NCBI GenBank assembly: GCA_040954595.2
Contig: CM082586.2
Coordinates: forward strand, 3,286,001 to 3,350,000
Reading direction: 5' to 3'
Length of the DNA stretch: 64,000 nucleotides
DNA from: Balanoglossus misakiensis
Lineage: Eukaryota; Hemichordata
The first letter of the stretch is position 1; each line of letters begins with the position of its first letter. Shown piece after piece: positions 15,501-26,110 of the stretch. A program made the position numbers and the translations under genes. Under the pieces are notes generated by a model. That model was given only the letters and a program-made list of their open reading frames with translations. It did not search any database and had not been told where the DNA came from.

Positions 15501-18500
15501 CAGGCCCACCTGGTACAGGACCAAGTCCAACAACCACTACTGTTCCAGGGCCCACTCCCACCACCACTACTGGCACAGGTCCATATCCTGGCACCACTAC
15601 AGCTCCAGGACACACTCCGAGAATCACTACTGTCTCAGGTCCAACTACAACAACTGGTACAGGACCAAGTCCTACAGGACCACCAGGTACAGGACTAAGC
15701 CCAACAGGCCCACCAGGTACAGGACCAAGCCCTACAACTACTACCTTTCCAGGACCGACTGCAACCACGACACTTGGTACAGGACCTGCTCCTACAACTA
15801 CTAGTGGTACTGCACTGCCCCCTACTACAACTACTGGCCAAACAATCACCACTACATCTGTGCAACCAACAGGTAATCTCCTTTAGAAATTATATTGTCA
15901 TGATTTTAAGTCAACTGTATAAAAGATGATTTTTGATCTGACAAATACCGTCAAGATTTCATCTTTAAACGTGGCAGAATGCAGCTTATTAAAATGAAGT
16001 CATAAGAGGTTTATATCATATTTATAAAGAAATAATTTCTGACACATGAAATCAATATTACACTGTTGTATTCTTGTGCATTTCAGTAACATCTGAAACA
16101 CCTCCATACAATGAACCAGTACCTACAACACGTAAGTATTTGCATACTGCATCAATTACTAACGGTTTACTAATAGTTTTAATTTAACTCCAAAGAGAGA
16201 ACCATGAGTGAAAGTTGTTAATTTTGAACATGGTAAATCAAAGAATTTACATTGTAGTGTGATAAAATATTATGACAACAGCTGGACCAAATACTACAAC
16301 ATGTGATCTTATTCTTTAAAAGCTTGTCCTATATGTACTGATCCAAAGTGTCCGGATGATCAATATCCAATCCATATTGGTGATGATGCATGCTGTCCAA
16401 TGTACGAATGTCGACCCACGCCAAAGACAACAGCAGGTAATAAAATCTTTAATTGAAGTTAATTTGAAATTCAGTTTCTTTTCATAAAGGGATTCTGTGT
16501 GGATAACAAAGCTTCACATTATACTGAGATATATTATTGTATGACTATTTCACAGGTCCGTTGCCTACCACTACAATTGGTACACGTCCAGCCACTAGTC
16601 CAGGAGAAACCCCTAGCAGCAGTACAGTTTCAGGTCCAACTACCACAACAGGCACCGGAGTAGTTCCTACAGGCCCACCTGGTACAGGACCAAGCCCAAC
16701 AGGACCACCTGGTACAGGACCAAGTCCAACAACCACTACTGTTCCAGGGCCGTCTCCCACCACCACAACAGGCACAGGTCCATACCCTGGCACCACTACA
16801 GCTCCAGGACACACTCCGAGTATTACTACTGTCTCAGGTCCAACTACAACAACTGGTACAGGACCAAGCCCAACAGGACCACCTGGTACAGGACCAAGTC
16901 CAACAACCACTACTGTTCGAGGGCCCACTCCCACCACCACTACTGGCACAGGTCCATATCCTGGCACCACTACAGCTCCAGGACACACTCCTAGAATCAC
17001 TACTGTCTCAGGTCCAACTACAACAACTGGTACAGGACCAAGTCCTACAGGCCCACCTGGTACAGGACCAAGTCCAACAACCACTACTGTTCCAGGGCCC
17101 ACTCCCACCACCACTACTGGCACAGGTCCATATCCTGGCACCACTACAGCTCCAGGACACACTCCTAGAATCACTACTGTCTCAGGTCCAACTACAACAA
17201 CTGGTACAGGACCAAGCCCAACAGGCCCACCAGGTACAGGACCAAGCCCTACAACTACTACCTTTCCAGGACCGACTGCAACCACGACACTTGGTACAGG
17301 ACCTGCTCCTACAACTACTAGTGGTACTGCACTGCCCCCTACTACAACTACTGGCCAAACAATCACCACTACATCTGTGCAACCAACAGGTAATCTCCTT
17401 TAGAAATTATATTGTCATGATTTTAAGTCAACTGTATAAAAGATGATTTTTGATCTGACAAATACCGTCAAGATTTCATCTTTAAACGTGGCAGAATGCA
17501 GCTTATTAAAATGAAGTCATAAGAGGTTTATATCATATTTATAAAGGAATAATTTCTGACACATGAAATCAATATTACACTGTTGTATTCTTGTGCATTT
17601 CAGTAACATCTGAAACACCTCCATACAATGAACCAGTACCTACAACACGTAAGTATTTGCATACTGCATCAATTACTAACGGTTTACTAATAGTTTTAAT
17701 TTAACTCCAAAGAGAGAACCATGAGTGAAAGTTGTTAATTTTGAACATGGTAAATCAAAGAATTTACATTGTAGTGTGATAAAATATTATGACAACAGCT
17801 GGACCAAATACTACAACATGTGATCTTATTCTTTAAAAGCTTGTCCTATATGTACTGATCCAAAGTGTCCGGATGATCAATATCCAATCCATATTGGTGA
17901 TGATGCATGCTGTCCAATGTACGAATGTCGACCCACGCCAAAGACAACAGCAGGTAATAAAATCTTTAATTGAAGTTAATTTGAAATTCAGTTTCTTTTC
18001 ATAAAGGGATTCTGTGTGGATAACAAAGCTTCACATTATACTGAGATATATTATTGTATGACTATTTCACAGGTCCGTTGCCTACCACTACAATTGGTAC
18101 ACGTCCAGCCACTAGTCCAGGAGAAACCCCTAGCAGCAGTACAGTTTCAGGTCCAACTACCACAACAGGCACCGGAGTAGTTCCTACAGGCCCACCTGGT
18201 ACAGGACCAAGCCCAACAGGACCACCTGGTACAGGACCAAGTCCAACAACCACTACTGTTCCAGGGCCGTCTCCCACCACCACAACAGGCACAGGTCCAT
18301 ACCCTGGCACCACTACAGCTCCAGGACACACTCCGAGTATCACTACTGTCTCAGGTCCAACTACAACAACTGGTACAGGACCAAGCCCAACAGGACCACC
18401 TGGTACAGGACCAAGTCCAACAACCACTACTGTTCCAGGGCCCACTCCCACCACCACTACTGGCACAGGTCCATATCCTGGCACCACTACAGCTTCAGGA

Positions 18501-21500
18501 CACACTCCTAGAATCACTACTGTCTCAGGTCCAACTGCAACAACTGGTACAGGACCAAGTCCTACAGGCCCACCTGGTACAGGACCAAGTCCAACAACCA
18601 CTACTGTTCCAGGGCCCACTCCCACCACCACTACTGGCACAGGTCCATATCCTGGCACCACTACAGCTCCAGGACACACTCCAAGAATCACTACTGTCTC
18701 AGGTCCAACTACAACAACTGGTACAGGACCAAGTCCTACAGGACCACCAGGTACAGGACCAAGCCCAACAGGCCCACCAGGTACAGGACCAAGCCCTACA
18801 ACTACTACCTTTCCAGGACCGACTGCAACCACGACACTTGGTACAGGACCTGCTCCTACAACTACTAGTGGTACTGCACTGCCCCCTACTACAACTACTG
18901 GCCAAACAATCACCACTACATCTGTGCAACCAACAGGTAATCTCCTTTAGAAATTATATTGTCATGATTTTAAGTCAACTGTATAAAAGATGATTTTTGA
19001 TCTGACAAATACCGTCAAGATTTCATCTTTAAACGTGGCAGAATGCCGCTTATTAAAATGAAGTCATAAGAGGTTTATATCATATTTATATAGAAATAAT
19101 TTCTGACACATGAAATCAATATTACACTGTTGTATTCTTGTGCATTTCAGTAACATCTGAAACACCTCCATACAATGAACCAGTACCTACAACACGTAAG
19201 TATTTGCATACTGCATCAATTACTAACGGTTTACTAATAGTTTTAATTTAACTCCAAAGAGAGAACCATGAGTGAAAGTTGTTAATTTTGAACATGGTAA
19301 ATCAAAGAATTTACATTGTAGTGTGATAATATATTATGGCAACAGCTGGACCAAATACTACAACATGTGATCTTATTCTTTAAAAGCTTGTCCTATATGT
19401 ACTGATCCAAAGTGTCCGGATGATCAATATCCAATCCATATTGGTGATGATGCATGCTGTCCAATGTACGAATGTCGACCCACGCCAAAGACAACAGCAG
19501 GTAATAAAATCTTTAATTGAAGTTAATTTGAAATTCAGTTTCTTTTCAAAAAGGGATTCTGTGTGGATAACAAAGCTTCACATTATACTGAGATATATTA
19601 TTGTATGACTATTTCACAGGTCCGTTGCCTACCACTACAATTGGTACACGTCCAGCCACTAGTCCAGGAGAAACCCCTAGCAGCAGTACAGTTTCAGGTC
19701 CAACTACCACCACAGGCACCGGAGTAGTTCCAACAGGCCCACCTGGTACAGGACCAAGCCCAACAAGACCACCTGGTACAGGACCAAGTCCAACAACCAC
19801 TTCTGTTCCAGGGCCGTCTCCCACCACCACAACAGGCACAGGTCCATACCCTGGCACCACTACAGCTCCAGGACACACTCCGAGTATCACTACTGTCTCA
19901 GGTCCAACTACAACAACTGGTACAGGACCAAGCCCAACAGGACCACCTGGTACAGGACCAAGTCCAACAACCACTACTGTTCCAGGGCCCACTCCCACCA
20001 CCACTACTGGCACAGGTCCATATCCTGGCACCACTACAGCTCCAGGACACACTCCTAGAATCACTACTGTCTCAGGTCCAACTACAACAACTGGTACAGG
20101 ACCAAGTCCTACAGGCCCACCTGGTACAGGACCAAGTCCAACAACCACTACTGTTCCAGGGCCCACTCCCACCACCACTACTGGCACAGGTCCATATCCT
20201 GGCACCACTACAGCTCCAGGACACACTCCGAGAATCACTACTGTCTCAGGTCCAACTACAACAACTGGTACAGGACCAAGTCCTACAGGACCACCAGGTA
20301 CAGGACCAAGCCCAACAGGCCCACCAGGTACAGGACCAAGCCCTACAACTACTACCTTTCCAGGACCGACTGCAACCACGACACTTGGTACAGGACCTGC
20401 TCCTACAACTACTAGTGGTACAGCACTGCCCCCTACTACAACTACTGGCCAAACAATCACCACTACATCTGTGCAACCAACAGGTAATCTCCTTTAGAAA
20501 TTATATTGTCATGATTTTAAGTCAACTGTATAAAAGATGATTTTTGATCTGACAAATACCGTCAAGATTTCATCTTTAAACGTGGCAGAATGCAGATGAA
20601 TAAAATGAAGTCATAAGAGGTTTATATCATATTTATAAAGAAATAATTTCTGACACATGAAATCAATATTACACTGTTGTATTCTTGTGCATTTCAGTAA
20701 CATCTGAAACACCTCCATACAATGAACCAGTACCTACAACACGTAAGTATTTACATACTGCATCAATTACTAATGGTAACAAGGATTATATGTGCTGTAA
20801 ATATTGTGCTTGCTGAATTGCCAACAACCTCATAATGAAAATTTTTCTATACGTAGAATTTATAATTTGATAGTTTTAATTTGACTCCAAAGAGAGAGCC
20901 ATGAGTGAAAGTTGTTAATTTTGAACATGGTAAATTAAAGAATATACATTATAGTGTGATAAAATATTATGGCAACAGCTGGACCAAATACTACAACATG
21001 TGATCTTATTCTTTAAAAGCTTGTCCTATATGTACTGATCCAAAGTGTCCGGATGATCAATATCCAATCCATATTGGTGATGATGCATGCTGTCCAATGT
21101 ACGAATGTCGACCCACGCCAAAGACAACAGCAGGTAATAAAATCTTTAATTGAAGTTAATTTGAAATTCAGTTTCTTTTCAATAAGGGATTCTGTGTGGA
21201 TTACAAAGATTTACATACTAGTGAGATATATTATTGTATGACTGTTTCACAGGTCCGTTGCCTACCACTACAATTGGTACACGTCCAGCCACTAGTCCAG
21301 GAGAAACCCCTAGCAGCAGTACAGTTTCAGGTCCAACCACCACAACAGGCACAGGAGTAGTTCCTACAGGCCCACCTGGCACAGGACCAAGCCCAACAGG
21401 CCCACCTGGTACAGGACCAAGTCCTACAGGCCCACCTGGTACAGGACCTAGTCCAACAACCACTACTGTTCCAGGGCCCACTCCCACCACCACAACTGGC

Positions 21501-24500
21501 ACAGGTCCATACCCTGGCACCACTACAGCTCCAGGACACACTCCTAGAATCACTACTGTCTCAGGTCCAACTACAACAACTGGTACAGGACCAAGTCCTA
21601 CAGGCCCACCTGGTACAGGACCAAGTCCAACAACCACTACTGTTCCAGGGCCGACTCCCACCACCACTACTGGCACAGGTCCATATCCTGGAACCACTAC
21701 AGCTCCAGGACACACTCCGAGAATCACTACTGTCTCAGGTCCAATTACAACAACTGGTACAGGACCGAGTCCTACAGGACCACCAGGTACAGGACCAAGC
21801 CCAACAGGCCCACCAGGTACAGGACCAGGCCCTACAACTACTACCTTTCCAGGACCGACTGCAACCACGACACTTGGTACAGGACCTGCTCCTACAACTA
21901 CTAGTGGTACTGCACTGCCCCCTACTACAACTACTGGCCAAACAATCACCACTACATCTCTGCAACCAACAGGTAATCTCCTTTAGATATGATATTTCAT
22001 GATGTTAAGTCAATTGCATAAAAGATGATTTTGATCTAACAAATACCGTCAAGATTTCATCTTTAAACGTGGCAGAATGCAGCTAATTAAAATGAAGTCA
22101 CAAGAGGTTTATATCATATTTATAAAGAAATAATTTTGGACACATGAAATCAATATTACACTGTTGTATTCTTGTGCATTTCAGTAACATCTGAAACACC
22201 TCCATACAATGAACCAGTACCTACAACACGTAAGTATTTGCATACTGCATCAATTACTAACGGTAACAAGGATTATACGTGCTGTAAATATTGCGCTTGC
22301 TGAATTGCCAACAACATGATAATGAATATTTTTCTATACGTAGAATTTATAATTTGATAGTTTTAATTTAACTCCAAAGAGAGAGCCATGAGTGAAAGTT
22401 GTTAATTTTGAACATGGTAAATTAAAGAATATACATTATAGTGTGATAAAATTTTATGGCAATAGCTGGACCAAATACTACAACATGTGGTCTTATTCTT
22501 TAAAAGCTTGTCCTATATGTACTGATCCAAAGTGTCCGGATGATCAATATCCAATCCATATTGGTGATGATGCATGCTGTCCAATGTACGAATGTCGACC
22601 CACGCCAAAGACAACAGCAGGTAATAAAATCTTTAATTGAAGTTAATTTGAAATTCAGTTTCTTTTCAAAAAGGGATTCTGTGTGGATAACAAAGATTTA
22701 CATACTAGTGAGATATATTATTGTATGACTGTTTCACAGGTCCGTTGCCTACCACTACAATTGGTACACGTCCAGCCACTAGTCCAGGAGAAACCCCTAG
22801 CAGCAGTACAGTTTCAGGTCCAACTACCACAACAGGCACAGGAGTAGTTCCTACAGGCCCACCTGGTACGGGACCAAGCCCAACAGGCCCACCTGGTACA
22901 GGACCAAGTCCTACAGGCCCACCTGGTACAGGACCAAGTCCAACAACCACTACTGTTCCAGGGCCCACTCCCACCACCACTACTGGCACAGGTCCTTACC
23001 CTGGCACCACTACAGCTCCAGGACACACTCCAATAATCACTACTGTCTCAGGTCCAATTACAACAACTGGTACAGGACCAAGCCCAACAGGCCCACCTGG
23101 TACAGGACCAAGTCCAACAACCACTACTGTTCCAGGGCCCACTCCCACCACCACAACTGGCACAGGTCCATACCCTGGCACCACTACAGCTCCAGGACAC
23201 ACTCCTAGAATCACTACTGTATCAGGTCCAACTACAACAACTGGTACAGGACCAAGCCCAACAGGCCCACCTGGTACAGGACCAAGTCCAACAACCACTA
23301 CTGTTCCAGGGCCCACTCCCACCACCACTACTGGCACAGGTCCATATCCTGCCACCACTACAGCTCCAGGACACACTCCTAGAATTACTACTGCCTCAGG
23401 TCCAACTACAACAACTGGTACAGGACCAAGTCCTACAGGACCACCAGGTACAGGACCAAGTCCTACAGGACCACCAGGTACGGGGCCAAGCCCTACAACT
23501 ACTACCTTTCCAGGACCGACTGCAACTTCTGTTGCTGGACCTACTCCAACCACTACAACTGGTACAGGACCAACACCTACCACCACTACTGTACCAGGTC
23601 CTATATCAACCACTTTAGAAAGTAGCCAACCTCCTGCAACAGAGATTCCTTTAACTACTGGTCCTGGCAAAACACCAGCCACTTTGCCACCTGGTAAGTG
23701 CCATGTGTGGCGGTTCTTAAGTAAAACATACTTGGAAAAGCTTCGACTGGATGCTGAAATATTGCTTGCCCGTTATCTGGAAGTGACAACGCCATAGGTT
23801 ACATGGCCAGATCATGTGACTGAAAGTAAATAATAACATAGACAATGAGCATGTCAATTACATTGATGTAGAGAGAACAAATGTTTTAAAACACAATAAT
23901 GTTTACTCTGTCTTCATCATCCAATAGAATGTCCAACCCAGCCAGAATGTCAAGAAAGAAGATGTCCTGACAACTATGAGCTGGTAATATTGAAGGAAGC
24001 GTGTTGTCCTGATGTTTTCGTATGTCAAGTCAGTAAGTCCTTTATCTGCTGTAATTTGTCATTTTGTTACATAGCTATGAGTATGAATGTGCAAAACTGG
24101 GCAGTGTTATGATTACACTTTTGAGGAAAAAGAGCAGAAAAGCACTAATAAAAGTATAATACTCCATTGGCCTTTTGTATGGCCATCGAGTAAATATCTT
24201 TGATTGGCTAGATCTTAATCATCAATAAAAGGTTTGGCTATATTTGAATAGGCCTACTTTTAAGAAGTATAGTGCAGCTGCTTATTACGAGCCTAATATG
24301 AAGTCTGAAATACCAATTTTTAATCTGTTCGCAGTTTGCTCTGGTGCATGTCCAATGCCAAACACCACGTGCCCAGCAGGACAAACTTTGCATGGAATGG
24401 CGACGGGAATCAATGAATGTGGATGCGATGATGTCTTCTGGTGTGAGGCAGGTAAGTCAAACAGAATTTTAGCCCAGTTTTGTTTGACTCCATAATTTTT

Positions 24501-25245
24501 GGCAGTCAATAACAAAATACAATTGTTATTATAATTTCACTGAGTTCATGTTTTTCCTTTGCCTTCAGATGCGGGTGTAGATTCGTGTGTACCAAGTGAA
24601 TGTGAAGCACCTCCTGTGTGTAGTGATGGACACGGCTTAACATGGAGCCACAACGATGGTTGCTGCGACCATTTTACATGTGAAACAGGTGAGTCATTCC
24701 ATTTGAGAGGATGCCTTTGATAACCCGAAAGACCAAATGAATCACTGAAGCCAAAAATATTGCTGAATGTGTTCGGCTGTCATCCTAGGCTGTTCACAGC
24801 TTGTTCAACTAGCCGACTTGCCTCAGAGTTAAGTATTAGCTTTACAAAAGAAAAACAGAACTATATGTCACAGTCCAATAAGGATGATTCTACCCTCTAT
24901 CTGTTTTTTTTTCCCACAGTCGTACCGATCGAGCAGTGTGAAGGTCAGGTCACTCGAATGACACTGAATATCGGTGACTGCGTCAGTCTGGAGACAGTGG
25001 AACTGCGCGAGTGCAGCGGCATGTGCCACACCAGCACCTACTACACAGCACAGGGCCAGCTGCAGAGCGACTGCGACTGCTGCAGTGCTGCCACCATAGA
25101 CACCAGGACGGTGGACATGGTCTGCACTGGCGGTGAAATTCAAACCATGGAATATGAGTATGTGAGTGAATGCCAGTGCTTGGAGTGTTCATCACTCAAC
25201 AGCAGCACGACTGGCGAAGAGGATCTGTTCCCCAACTTTGTGTAA
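81..25245 (+). CDS. Mucin A: gel-forming mucin, 5' end outside window
   Basis: Secreted VWF-type gel-forming mucin, expected to form disulfide-linked, heavily O-glycosylated polymers. My exon model is 81-223, 404-563, 710-941, 1114-1163, 1379-1692, 1882-2026, 2212-2385, 2715-2879, 3112-3355, 3475-3762, 3917-3966, 4155-4346, 4562-4755, 4960-5353, 5483-5899, 6034-6183, 6325-6444, 6625-6726, then the 31-exon array 6959-23693, then 23928-24032, 24335-24451, 24569-24688 and 24920-25245. After a 2-nt partial codon it reads 5082 codons to TAA with no internal stop. Visible order is C8-1, TIL1, D2, D', D3, cysteine modules, PTS array, cysteine modules, CTCK. By comparison with B and C, the signal peptide, N-terminal PTS and VWD1 lie to the left of the window. 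The D-region exons match B and C in length, which supports the model. The number of array units could be affected by assembly. Confidence 0.9.
710..1163 (+). CDS. Mucin A: TIL1 and following Cys segment
   Basis: Exons 710-941 and 1114-1163. A trypsin-inhibitor-like cysteine-rich (TIL) module: [18 protein letters not shown], then [14 protein letters not shown]. The 50-nt exon completes a Cys codon split as TG|T and gives CQCAAGRW...NQCEG, the short VWC-like tail that follows TIL in mucin D domains. The exon lengths of 232 and 50 nt are identical in B and C. Confidence 0.85.
1379..2385 (+). CDS. Mucin A: VWD domain of D2
   Basis: Exons 1379-1692, 1882-2026 and 2212-2385. A canonical VWD start, [19 protein letters not shown], is followed by the [15 protein letters not shown] loop, which retains the CxxC pair and the acidic calcium-type motif. 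The third exon carries FGNKW and the first cysteines of C8-2. B and C share the 145- and 174-nt exon lengths. Confidence 0.9.
2715..2879 (+). CDS. Mucin A: C8 domain of D2
   Basis: A 165-nt exon encoding [20 protein letters not shown] through DWRDSVPEC, with the C8 cysteine pattern (CxCxxNDCHC). Its length equals the B and C exons 33333-33497 and 48506-48670. Confidence 0.85.
3112..3355 (+). CDS. Mucin A: TIL2
   Basis: TIL module with [18 protein letters not shown], then [13 protein letters not shown] and [17 protein letters not shown]. It ends in a split TG|T Cys codon. At 244 nt it is one codon longer than its B and C counterparts (241 nt). Confidence 0.85.
3475..3966 (+). CDS. Mucin A: D' region (Cys tail, TIL', Cys tail)
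   Basis: Exons 3475-3762 and 3917-3966. They encode the D2 tail, a complete TIL' ([42 protein letters not shown]) and the CYCNGNNQW...CNG tail. This is D' of D'-D3 in VWF and MUC2-like mucins. Lengths of 288 and 50 nt are shared by all three genes. Confidence 0.85.
4155..5353 (+). CDS. Mucin A: D3 VWD and C8
   Basis: Exons 4155-4346, 4562-4755 and 4960-5353. VWD3 begins [20 protein letters not shown]. The loop is [16 protein letters not shown], with Glu-Gly-Met where D2 has a second Cys, so the CxxC is absent. C8-3 has [20 protein letters not shown] and GGDCECLC, strongly like MUC2/MUC5 D3. The third exon (394 nt) equals the sum of two exons in B and C (108+286), so one intron is missing here. 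I start the second exon at 4562, where a pyrimidine-rich acceptor aligns with B and C. The open frame upstream from about 4474 is probably intron. Confidence 0.88.
5483..5899 (+). CDS. Mucin A: TIL3, VWC-like module and first PTS
   Basis: TIL3 ([36 protein letters not shown]), then a Gly/Pro hinge PPGGGGP, a VWC-like module ([15 protein letters not shown], then GCCPFYTC) and a Pro/Thr tail. This joins the D3 assembly to the glycosylated region, as at 36134 in B and 52117 in C. Confidence 0.85.
6034..6726 (+). CDS. Mucin A: three single-exon VWC-like cysteine modules
   Basis: Exons 6034-6183 ([23 protein letters not shown], then Thr-rich), 6325-6444 ([26 protein letters not shown]) and 6625-6726 ([22 protein letters not shown]). 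Each is phase 1 at both ends and about 30-50 residues. They match the C-terminal half of a VWC domain; the exact family is not certain. Confidence 0.8.
6959..7555 (+). CDS. Mucin A: PTS exon 1
   Basis: 199 codons starting [13 protein letters not shown], a unique leader absent from the other PTS exons, followed by the shared [10 protein letters not shown] and [12 protein letters not shown] repeats. It ends with the common tail [13 protein letters not shown] that closes the first ten PTS exons. Confidence 0.88.
7763..9129 (+). repeat. Mucin A array unit 1
   Basis: Exons 7763-7807 ([14 protein letters not shown]), 8076-8189 ([32 protein letters not shown]) and PTS 8374-9129. The PTS exon lacks the [12 protein letters not shown] leader of later units. 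Its acceptor is either after AATAAG at 8373 or the internal TTTCAG at 8397; both are in frame. Confidence 0.8.
9337..10913 (+). repeat. Mucin A array unit 2
   Basis: Exons 9337-9381, 9650-9763 and PTS 9954-10913 (or from 9978). It resembles unit 1: the Cys exon has the PDGQ/QPMP variant and the PTS leader is absent. The intron after the Cys exon is 190 nt rather than the 119 nt of later units. Confidence 0.8.
11128..12460 (+). repeat. Mucin A array unit 3
   Basis: Exons 11128-11172, 11364-11477 and PTS 11597-12460. First unit with the full PTS leader ([20 protein letters not shown]) and the PDDQ/RPTP variant of the Cys exon. The intron between the 45- and 114-nt exons shortens here from 268 to 191 nt. 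Confidence 0.88.
12675..14325 (+). repeat. Mucin A array unit 4
   Basis: Exons 12675-12719, 12911-13024 and PTS 13144-14325. The PTS exon has 394 codons, the longest of the array. It exceeds unit 3 by 318 nt through extra copies of the internal PTS block. Confidence 0.88.
14540..15872 (+). repeat. Mucin A array unit 5
   Basis: Exons 14540-14584, 14776-14889 and PTS 15009-15872. Exon and intron lengths are the same as unit 3. The Cys exon ends RPMPKTTAG instead of RPTPKTTAG. Confidence 0.88.
16087..17389 (+). repeat. Mucin A array unit 6
   Basis: Exons 16087-16131, 16323-16436 and PTS 16556-17389 (278 codons, one 30-nt sub-repeat shorter than units 3 and 5). A single VRGP replaces VPGP in the PTS. 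Confidence 0.88.
17604..18936 (+). repeat. Mucin A array unit 7
   Basis: Exons 17604-17648, 17840-17953 and PTS 18073-18936. Same exon and intron lengths as units 3, 5 and 8. Confidence 0.88.
19151..20483 (+). repeat. Mucin A array unit 8
   Basis: Exons 19151-19195, 19387-19500 and PTS 19620-20483. Last unit with the short 191-nt intron between the 45- and 114-nt exons. Confidence 0.88.
20698..21972 (+). repeat. Mucin A array unit 9
   Basis: Exons 20698-20742, 21020-21133 and PTS 21253-21972 (240 codons). The intron between the first two exons is 277 nt and again contains the segment seen in units 1-2 and missing from units 3-8. Confidence 0.88.
22185..23693 (+). repeat. Mucin A array unit 10
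   Basis: Exons 22185-22229, 22507-22620 and PTS 22740-23693. The last PTS exon swaps the common tail for a unique end ([17 protein letters not shown], then [18 protein letters not shown]), which marks the array's right border. Its donor is GTAAGT at 23694. Confidence 0.88.
23928..24688 (+). CDS. Mucin A: three C-terminal VWC-like modules
   Basis: Exons 23928-24032 ([27 protein letters not shown]), 24335-24451 ([27 protein letters not shown]) and 24569-24688 ([26 protein letters not shown]). Phase-1 cassettes between the PTS array and the CTCK, as in B and C. Confidence 0.82.
24920..25245 (+). CDS. Mucin A: C-terminal cystine knot (CTCK) and stop
   Basis: Final coding exon. It has the cystine-knot spacing [30 protein letters not shown] and ECQCLEC, followed by a short acidic tail and TAA at 25243-25245. 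In VWF and gel-forming mucins this domain makes tail-to-tail disulfide dimers in the ER; the same role is inferred here. Confidence 0.9.
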
Positions 25246-26110
25246 ATTGGTAAGTTATTTATGTTATTCCTATGAGATTTATAAGCCATGGCAATAGAAG
25301 TTTGGAAATGAGTTGAATTGCCTCGTACATGTAGCTGTAACACACATGTCAAATTGTGTAATGAATTCTGGATATATTTAACAATGGTATTCACCAAATT
25401 ATGTTGCAAAACTATCATTAGACCACATAACTTGATCACAGGTATATGGTCATCTATACAAATTCAGCCAATCGCAGATTTGTCCTGGGTGGCCACGCAA
25501 AATATAGCGCCACCACATCATTCTTTAGAGCACTCAAACACCATTTTAATCACTCATATATGTAAATTATAGATGATTATATACCTTTAAGTTAGTTTGA
25601 TAGAAAATATATTGACATTAATTTTTACAAATTATTGCAGTATCTTCATAATATCTATTCTTTCACTTTCCACAGTTACAGTCACTCATGAACGACCGCA
25701 CATACCAATGGACAACTGGAGATGTATACTATGACAGCGTTTATCGACATCTTGTTTATATGTAGCATATTTTGGTGAAGGTTATTTTACTTTTTTCCGG
25801 CATTTTCACTTGTCTTGAAACTTATTGTTTGGAGCATACAGAGTACCCATGGTTTAAGTACAAAACAACTATGAACATTTTACATGTGCTTGGCAGTTCT
25901 GTTTTAAGAGTTCTTCTCGCCAACTGGACAAGAAACACAATTTTGTGCAAACTCAGGCTCCGTTTTTCTTTATCATTGATGACACTTTTCTCTCTTAAGA
26001 CTTGTATGTATTGTATAGTATGAATACATTTTATTGATACTATGTATATTTAATTATTTAATAGTGGGTGCAATATTGTAAGTTTTTTTCTTCTCTCAAG
26101 GTGCAATAAA
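25246..26110 (+). other. Mucin A 3' UTR with likely intron
   Basis: No further coding is supported. A GTAAGT donor at 25250 and a pyrimidine-rich CACAG acceptor ending at 25675 suggest a 426-nt intron starting four bases after the stop. The UTR would then run to the poly(A) signal. Confidence 0.5.
26105..26110 (+). terminator. Poly(A) signal AATAAA, mucin A
   Basis: Canonical hexamer 860 bases after the stop codon, followed by T-rich DNA. It is the only well-placed hexamer before gene B. Confidence 0.55.

Larger units (their letters stand above)
6959..23693 (+). repeat. Mucin A array: PTS exon / 45-nt exon / 114-nt Cys exon, ten times
   Basis: Eleven PTS exons (597, 756, 960, 864, 1182, 864, 834, 864, 864, 720 and 954 nt) alternate with ten copies each of a 45-nt and a 114-nt exon. 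All are in phase 1-1 and encode 3683 codons. Unit starts are 1.4-1.9 kb apart. Introns are nearly identical between units, so whole genomic segments were duplicated. The PTS sequence is built from motifs such as [29 protein letters not shown] and [13 protein letters not shown]. Long open frames on the other strand and in other frames across the array reflect composition only. Confidence 0.9.

Noticed and set aside
8363-22989. Gly/Val/Pro-rich - strand frames and Gln-rich + strand frames (VQDQ repeats)
   Set aside because: Alternate-frame translations of the mucin A PTS repeats; the mucin frame is fixed by splice phase and cysteine exons.
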